Shown piece by piece: positions 58,660-64,000 of a stretch of 64,000 nt of DNA. Location of the stretch: positions 1 to 64,000 of the forward strand of contig MU129145.1 in NCBI GenBank assembly GCA_014904985.1. Direction: 5' to 3'. The notes beneath the pieces are model-generated. The model was not told where the DNA came from. It saw only the letters and a list, made by a program, of their open reading frames with translations, and did not search any database. This DNA comes from Hydnum rufescens UP504. Its lineage: Eukaryota > Basidiomycota > Agaricomycetes > Cantharellales > Hydnaceae. The position numbers were made by a program, and so were the translations under genes. Numbering within the stretch: the stretch's first letter is position 1; each line of letters begins with the position of its first letter.

Positions 58660-60340
58660 TGACACAACGGGAACGGATGCAGGGGTGCGGAGAAGTGAGT
58701 GGGACGTAACAAGAGGGCATGAAGCCAGTATTGCATGGCCGGAACCATCCGTCGGAGAAATGAATAGGAAAGAAATAGGGGCTGGCCCCTGTACGATCTG
58801 CTCAATCCCTGGCGGAGACAAGGGGATCAATACCGGAAGAAGTTCTCTTGAGCACGAGGAGGTTCAAATTAATGGTCCTCAGCGTTGATCGTCGCAAAAT
58901 GCATCAAGTCATCCTAGGAAGACATATGTATTTCAATAGATGATTGTTATGGAGCCACAGTATGGTGAGAGAAGGAAGCGGTCGGCCTGTGGCTCGCAGT
59001 CAAAACAAGGAACTCGCTGGCGAATTTTCCTGCGCTTCAATTTAATTTAGCAGGAAGCACCAGAGCGCCCGGGCAGAACCAATTGATGAACACGGTTACA
59101 CGGGCATGGCAATGATGCGAAGAGTGGGGATGTGGCCTAACTAAGTTCAATTCTTTGCTCGTATAGTCAAAGTTGCCATTGAGCTGTATTGGGTATATAA
59201 TTAAATACTGTCTATAAAAGACCAGGCGACTGGGGGAAGAAAGACCAATAACATATTTCCCCCCTTGCCCCTCTCGTTCTAGGACCCCCATCACTCTTTT
59301 TTTCCCTCTCTCCTCCATTCGGCGTGTATGGATTGAAGGCCCGAGGGTCTTACCTATGAATCGTAAGTTGATTGAGCGGCGGCTCGGTCGTCTCGGCCAA
59401 TTGGAGTAAGTTCCCTTCATCATCGCTCGGGCACACTAACAGTTACAATCCGGGCACCCGCTCCATTTTTGTATATTTCCCAACGTTGCATTCGCAATGT
59501 TCTCCACTGTCTCGGTGTTTTTGTCCACGATCGAATTTCTGGAGGATCTGACGCGGACGACATCATCACCTCATCCATGTGATGGTGATGATGTCGTCCG
59601 CGTTTAGATCCCCCAGCAACTCAATCGTGGACAAAAACACTGAGACGGTGGAAAATGTCGCGAATGCAACGTTGGGAAAAATGCCAAAACGGAGCTGGTG
59701 CCTGCATTGTAACTGTTAGCATGTCCGAGCGATGAGGAAGCGAACTTACTCCAATTGGCCCAGATGACCGAGCCGCCGCTCAATCAACTTACGACTCATC
59801 GGTAAGACCCTCGGCCTTCAATCCATATACGTTGCATAGAGAGAGAGGGAAAAAAGAGTGACGGGGGTCCTATAATGAGAGGTGCAAGGGAGGGAAATAT
59901 GTTATTGGCCTTTCTCCCCCTCAGTCGCCTTGTCTTTGATAGCGAGTATTTGAATTACATTTTAATTATATACCAATACAGCTCAACTTTGACTATACGA
60001 GCAAAGAATTGAACTTCGGCCACATCCCCGCTCTTCGCATCACTGCCATTCCCATGTAACCGTATTCATAAAGTGGTTCTGCCCGGGCGCTCTGGTGCTT
60101 CTTGCTAAATTAAATTGAATCCCAGGAAAATTTGCCAGCGAGTGCCTTGTTTCGACTGGAGGCCACAGGTTGCTGCTTCCTTCTCTCACCATACTGTGGC
60201 TCCATAACAATCATTAATTAATATTTGAAATATATATGTCTTGAGGGCCACCCACCCCCTATTTCTTTCCTATTCATTTCTCCACGGATGGTTCCGGCCG
60301 TGCAATACTCCGGCTTCATGCCCTATTGTTACGTCCTGCT
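58660..60340. repeat. Large palindrome (two arms of about 0.75-0.9 kb, 13-nt loop)
   Basis: The innermost 20 bp are a perfect inverted repeat (59551-59570 and 59584-59603) around a 13-nt loop. Outward, the arms match with roughly 85-90% identity (by eye): 58921-59570 against 59584-60242, then a further block, 58660-58800 against about 60250-60340, after about 115 bp present only on the left. Matching phrases include GTTTTTGTCCACGAT/ATCGTGGACAAAAAC and TGATTGTTATGGAGCCACAG/CTGTGGCTCCATAACAATCA. Short divergent ORFs in the arms (minus 58497-58805; plus 60241-60447) are related to each other (FLSYSFL) but I do not recognise them. Confidence 0.9.
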
Positions 60341-63084
60341 CACTTCGAGTTTCTTGTTACTACACTGGCTGTTCGCCTCGGACAGATTTCGGTAAGCTAT
60401 CTAACCTCCCTATGCACTTCGCCACCGTTCCTAGATCCTGCTGGTAGATGAAAATAGGGCCCAATACGACTCTCGTCCGCTTGCTCGGCCACCATTTTTG
60501 CAATCATCAACTTGCCGATTACGGCCAGTCCCATGAGCCATTAGTACACGGGGGTCATTCCGCCTTCCGTGCTCTTGAACTAGAATATGATCCCTACCAA
60601 TACTGAAACACACGTACCTTTGAGGATGACAGAGGGGAATCCTCACAACCAGAGTCATAGGCCGCAGAGACGTGACGGCTGCAGATCATTTTGTGAAACA
60701 GGATGTGAGCGAATGAAGGGTGGAAAGTGCAGGAGTTCTTACTTTAGAGAAATAATTGTTGGTCTTGACGAAGCGTTTGGCTAAGCTACATTGTTGACGG
60801 AGGTAACAAAGATGCTGTAATCGAGATTTTATGCCCAACTTGGAGATGGTAGGTATAGATGCGCACAAGGCCCTCGAAATGAGGACGGCAATTGCAATGC
60901 GATCGATAGCAACTCTAAACAGGCCTGTTTTCGGAGGGATCCGGACGCACGTGTCGCTCAGTATTGCAGCTCTCAGATATCCGCGTGGACTCCGTCACCA
61001 GTACTATACTCCCTAGAAACAATGAAGGCTCTCCGTCCCACCACCCATTTCCCAAAGCGTGTGGTTGTAGACACCTTGGGGGCTTCGGCAAAGCTACCTT
61101 TGGCCGCGAACGATATAAAGCACGATGAGATCGGCGAGTTCGAGGACGGAGGCGAGTACCATGGGTGAACAGGATCAAGACATAGAGCAAGTGACATCTC
61201 TTGCATCTTTCACTCCCACGGAATGCCGGCTGATTGTAGTGGGGCGCCCTCTCACCCACAGTCTTCAACAGATCCTGGAGATGTACCAAGGTTTACAAAG
61301 CATTTGAAGAGAGGATCTTCCACTTAGAGCCATCTCTCGCGCTTTAGCCCAAACGAACAAAACGTCGATGAACGGCCGAGGCCTCCAAGTGAAAGGGAAA
61401 TTCCTTAGTGATCACGCCCGCTCCCGCGCCGACACTCTCAAAGCTGAATTTCGCGCGTCCATGTTAGTGTTCCAACCCGAGGTCTTGATATTTCATGTGG
61501 CGACCTGCCGTTCACCGATGGACGGCTTGCGCAGTGAACAGAGTCGCGATGAGATGAACCGCGCGAGAATATCTGAAGCCCCGCTGAACCTATCCAACCT
61601 CGCTCGCCTCTCCGGGGAACGAAATGTGAGCGTGTCCCGAGTTCTTCGAGTGACGAGATATGATGAGATTTGGAGTGCAGCAGAAACATATCCAACGTAT
61701 ACTAGACATGTATGATTCCACCTATGCCGGGGTCTCTGAGAATAGACTTTTTCTTGTGCAGGAAGTCGACAATGACGGTACGTTCCCGTGGACGATTCCA
61801 GTCATGGCAATGATTACGCTTTTGTGCAGTGAAGAGAATGTCCATGGTACGTGGGAGAGCATGGAAACGATCGGTAACGCAAGCACGGGAGACAATCGCG
61901 GGACAAACTGCGGGACTCAAGGTATGTATTCTCTATGGTGTCCAACGCAGACAACCACCCCCTAGATTACATTTCAGGAAGCGACAGACACTAGCGAATA
62001 CATCAAGAGCTTCATGCAACTGCTCAAGATCTAAGTGCCGGAAAGCGGGCTGGATTATTCGTTGGAAAGTAGACTGGCTTCCGGCAACGTAAACGATGGG
62101 AATCCGATGAACTGCTCCCACGAAGGAATACACCGTATCGCTATGTAGTGTGTCGAGAATCCACGTTCGATAGTGTAAGATTCATATACAATGGCGTCAA
62201 GGAGGGCAAAAGGAGAAAAGACAAAGCTATTATATCAGAGCGGAAAGCAAGAGCCGCGCTCATACCGTATGTAAAGAACAATTCTATATCGAGCTCGGGT
62301 GAGCATGCACCTGATGATCACAAGAGGATGTCCAAACATCCAACAACTTGAAAAAGTAACGCGCACAGACCTAAGCGCGCGCTACGGATATTCCCGCGCC
62401 TCCCATATAAAACAGCCTGAGCGTCTAATCGTACAGACAGCATCCCCCTTGGTCCATTCTCACACCTTGGTGCTAGTCACCATTGTTGTTTGAATTCCTT
62501 GGAATGCCTAATCCCTTGACCTGCGGGTGTTGGTGGTGCAGCCCCACCAGTCCATTCCTTTAATTCTAAGGCTTCCATGCTGGTACTGCCCGGTATAATG
62601 CGTTGCTCCCTGTGAGGTGTGGAGGGTTTTTCTCGGGACATCCATTTTACACCTTGATTTATAAACCTCTCTTTCATGGGACCGTATGTACATGATGTAT
62701 ACTCTGCGGAGACATTTGTGGTGAGTTGTCCATCATTGCAGGTGTCGTCCTCCCCAGATTGGTTCTGCCATCTTTGGGATCGGGCCCGGCGTTTGGTCTC
62801 TGTGACGTGCCTAGCCGAATGCTGACGTGCTGATCAGAGTTATACCTTATGCTATCAAGTGCAGACAGAGCTTCTCAGTGTATGTTTTTCTTCTCTTTTT
62901 TTCGTGTAGGGCTTTTTTTTTTTTTTCTCCCTCGGGAGGCTGCTGGAGCCGGCACTGGTTGTCGGCTCGGGACCCTCTCAAAGTTCGCACCTTGACCCTA
63001 ACCCTAAGATGATGACCTATTTTCCTACTTGATAATAGCTTCGTAGACCCAATTAGTCTCACAGTGCTAGCCATCCTTCGGATG
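60341..63084. other. No gene identified
   Basis: Several ORFs of 60-125 codons occur (for example 61368-61715 plus; 60915-61289 minus), none with recognisable motifs and none clearly spliced. A 49-codon open stretch at 61020-61170 (plus) looks protein-like but is isolated. T runs occur at 62894-62930. Confidence 0.3.
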
Positions 63085-63450
63085 GCTTGTCTGAAGCCAG
63101 CGCATGAGAGATTCACGCTCATGTTGTTGGAATTGGGGATGGGCGAGCTCTAACGTTCATCGCTTAGTCAGCGTATCCATCTAGATAGTTCGCGGGATGT
63201 ACCGAAGTCCCCTCAAGCATTTGCTTGAGCTCTGATCAAACGCTCTATCTTTCTCGTTGTTGTACAAATCTAAGTGACTCCGCACCGATTATCCATCACA
63301 TGTTCCACTTGGCTGTACTCAGCCAGGCGTCTATGATGGTGGGTGGGAGTTGCCGAGAGAAGACGTTTGGCAACGCCTGGGAAAGCTGAATGTCAGCTTC
63401 TATGGAATCTACTTAGGCAACTACGGAGCGTGGAAGAAGCTGAGGCAATA
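63085..63450 (+). pseudogene. Second copy of the unknown repeated coding fragment
   Basis: Inverted counterpart of 35515-35760 with an insertion of about 170 bp after the first block. It reads LKPAHERFTLM, then further matching blocks GCAACGCCTGGGAAAGCTGA and AATCTACTTAGGCAACTACG. Frames are broken. Unrecognised family. Confidence 0.5.
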
Positions 63451-63566
63451 AGACTATGCAACCTATAACAGCCAGAGGCCGTAATAGACGAATTGCAGAG
63501 GACCTCTTCACATGAGGCTATCGCCCACCTGCGGACTAGGGATGTCCAAGTCCAGCTACGGATGCC

Positions 63567-64000
63567 ATGGAAGTGGATATGCCCTCACTTAGACCTGAGT
63601 TGCTGTCATCTCCTTCGGTATCATCTCCCATGCTGCTGCGTCTGCCACGGCCGATCTCTCTGCTTTGTTTTTCCAGCCAAGCTCGCCTGACGTCGATGTT
63701 TCCCCCCTTGTATCATGTCCATCCTCCCATGGTGTTGGTAGCAAGAAGCGACTAAGTCCCGATCCGGACGAGGACGAGACCCACCATGCTCGTCCCTCAG
63801 CACTCTTTGAGGGGCCGCTGCCGTCTTCTCCGCCTTCGCACAAGCGAGCCAAATTGCGGACCTTTGAACGAGCGGTCACTCTTGGGGCGCAAGGCTTGGT
63901 CCTTAAATCCCGAGGACAGCAGTTGCAACCGCCACTATTACCGCAACAGCAGACTACCCTACCGCCTCTTCCGAAACGAAGTCTGCCTCGACGTCCAGCT
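63567..64000 (+). CDS. Cdc25 phosphatase, intact-looking 5' part, cut by the window end
   Basis: From about 63600 one frame reads ATADLSALFFQPSSPDVDVS, KKRLSPDPDEDETHHARPSA, LPSSPPSHKRAKLRTFERAV, LGAQGLVLKSRGQQLQ and LPPLPKRSLPRRPA to the last base. This is the N-terminal regulatory region of a basidiomycete Cdc25, without the insertions that break the copy at 56432. The catalytic rhodanese domain would lie beyond the window. The ATG at 63567 (MEVDMPSLRP) is the nearest plausible start but is in a different frame from the ATADLSALFF stretch, so an intron or a small indel near 63640 is needed. The copies match from GGACGAGGACGAGACCC onward (63764). Confidence 0.7.

Noticed and set aside
62995..63006. 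CCCTAACCCTAA as a telomere end
   Set aside because: Only two repeats within unique sequence; could be chance or an interstitial scrap, not a chromosome end.
1..64000. tRNA or rRNA genes
   Set aside because: No cloverleaf A/B-box pair or rRNA core motif was noticed by eye; a tRNAscan-type search would be needed to exclude them.

Overview
This is nuclear DNA of a filamentous basidiomycete, most likely an Agaricomycete. The support is: short spliceosomal introns (about 40-65 nt, GT..AG, CTAAC-like branch points), a KDZ-type transposase with the architecture common in Agaricomycetes, Copia/hAT/LINE elements, an F-box/LRR-type gene, and fungal Cdc25, Sen34, pirin and GH125 genes. Genus is not decidable from the sequence; a Ceratobasidium/Rhizoctonia-like fungus is only a guess.

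The window has two halves. Bases 1 to about 31,790 are a transposon graveyard, strongly poor in CpG and rich in TpG/CpA. In order: a giant broken minus-strand ORF (106-7516) divergent from a broken KDZ transposase (7776-10560); diverged tandem repeats; a young full-length Ty1/Copia element (11830-16641, 269-bp LTRs, TSD GGTTG); a minisatellite split by a solo LTR (17041-18418); a decayed minus-strand LINE with ORF1 and EN-RT (about 18600-23930); a truncated hAT end (24390-24797); and a complete hAT element (25324-31774, 8-bp TSD CTTAGAGA). The hAT carries a second solo LTR inside a minisatellite (26534-27915) and a gag-only mini-Copia (29046-30409, TSD TTTTG). Nearly every reading-frame break here is a TGA, and where family alignments are informative the lost residue is Arg (CGA to TGA). 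LTR and TIR copies also differ mainly at CpG sites. This is the imprint of cytosine-methylation decay.

Bases 31,790-64,000 are normal-composition DNA with cellular genes, many of them broken: an F-box gene with a 1-nt shift in the F-box, a pair of small secreted-protein genes in a 2.8-kb inverted duplication, a pirin gene shifted at its metal-binding motif, an unidentified two-exon gene with a homeodomain-like patch, a Sen34 pseudogene, a coiled-coil gene, a GH125 mannosidase pseudogene, a gene with tandemly duplicated exon/intron units, a Cdc25 pseudogene lacking its catalytic Cys, a 1.7-kb palindrome, and at the right edge the 5' part of a second, apparently intact Cdc25 copy.

The transposons are related by insertion order: the hAT is oldest; the minisatellite, solo LTR and mini-Copia lie inside it; the full Copia is young (3 LTR differences in 269 bp). 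The cellular half looks like a duplicated or dispensable segment in which redundant copies of core genes are decaying. Some single-base shifts at C runs could be assembly errors instead. Large parts of the right half (about 42.3-43.8, 45.3-47.4 and 60.4-63.0 kb) hold nothing I can name.
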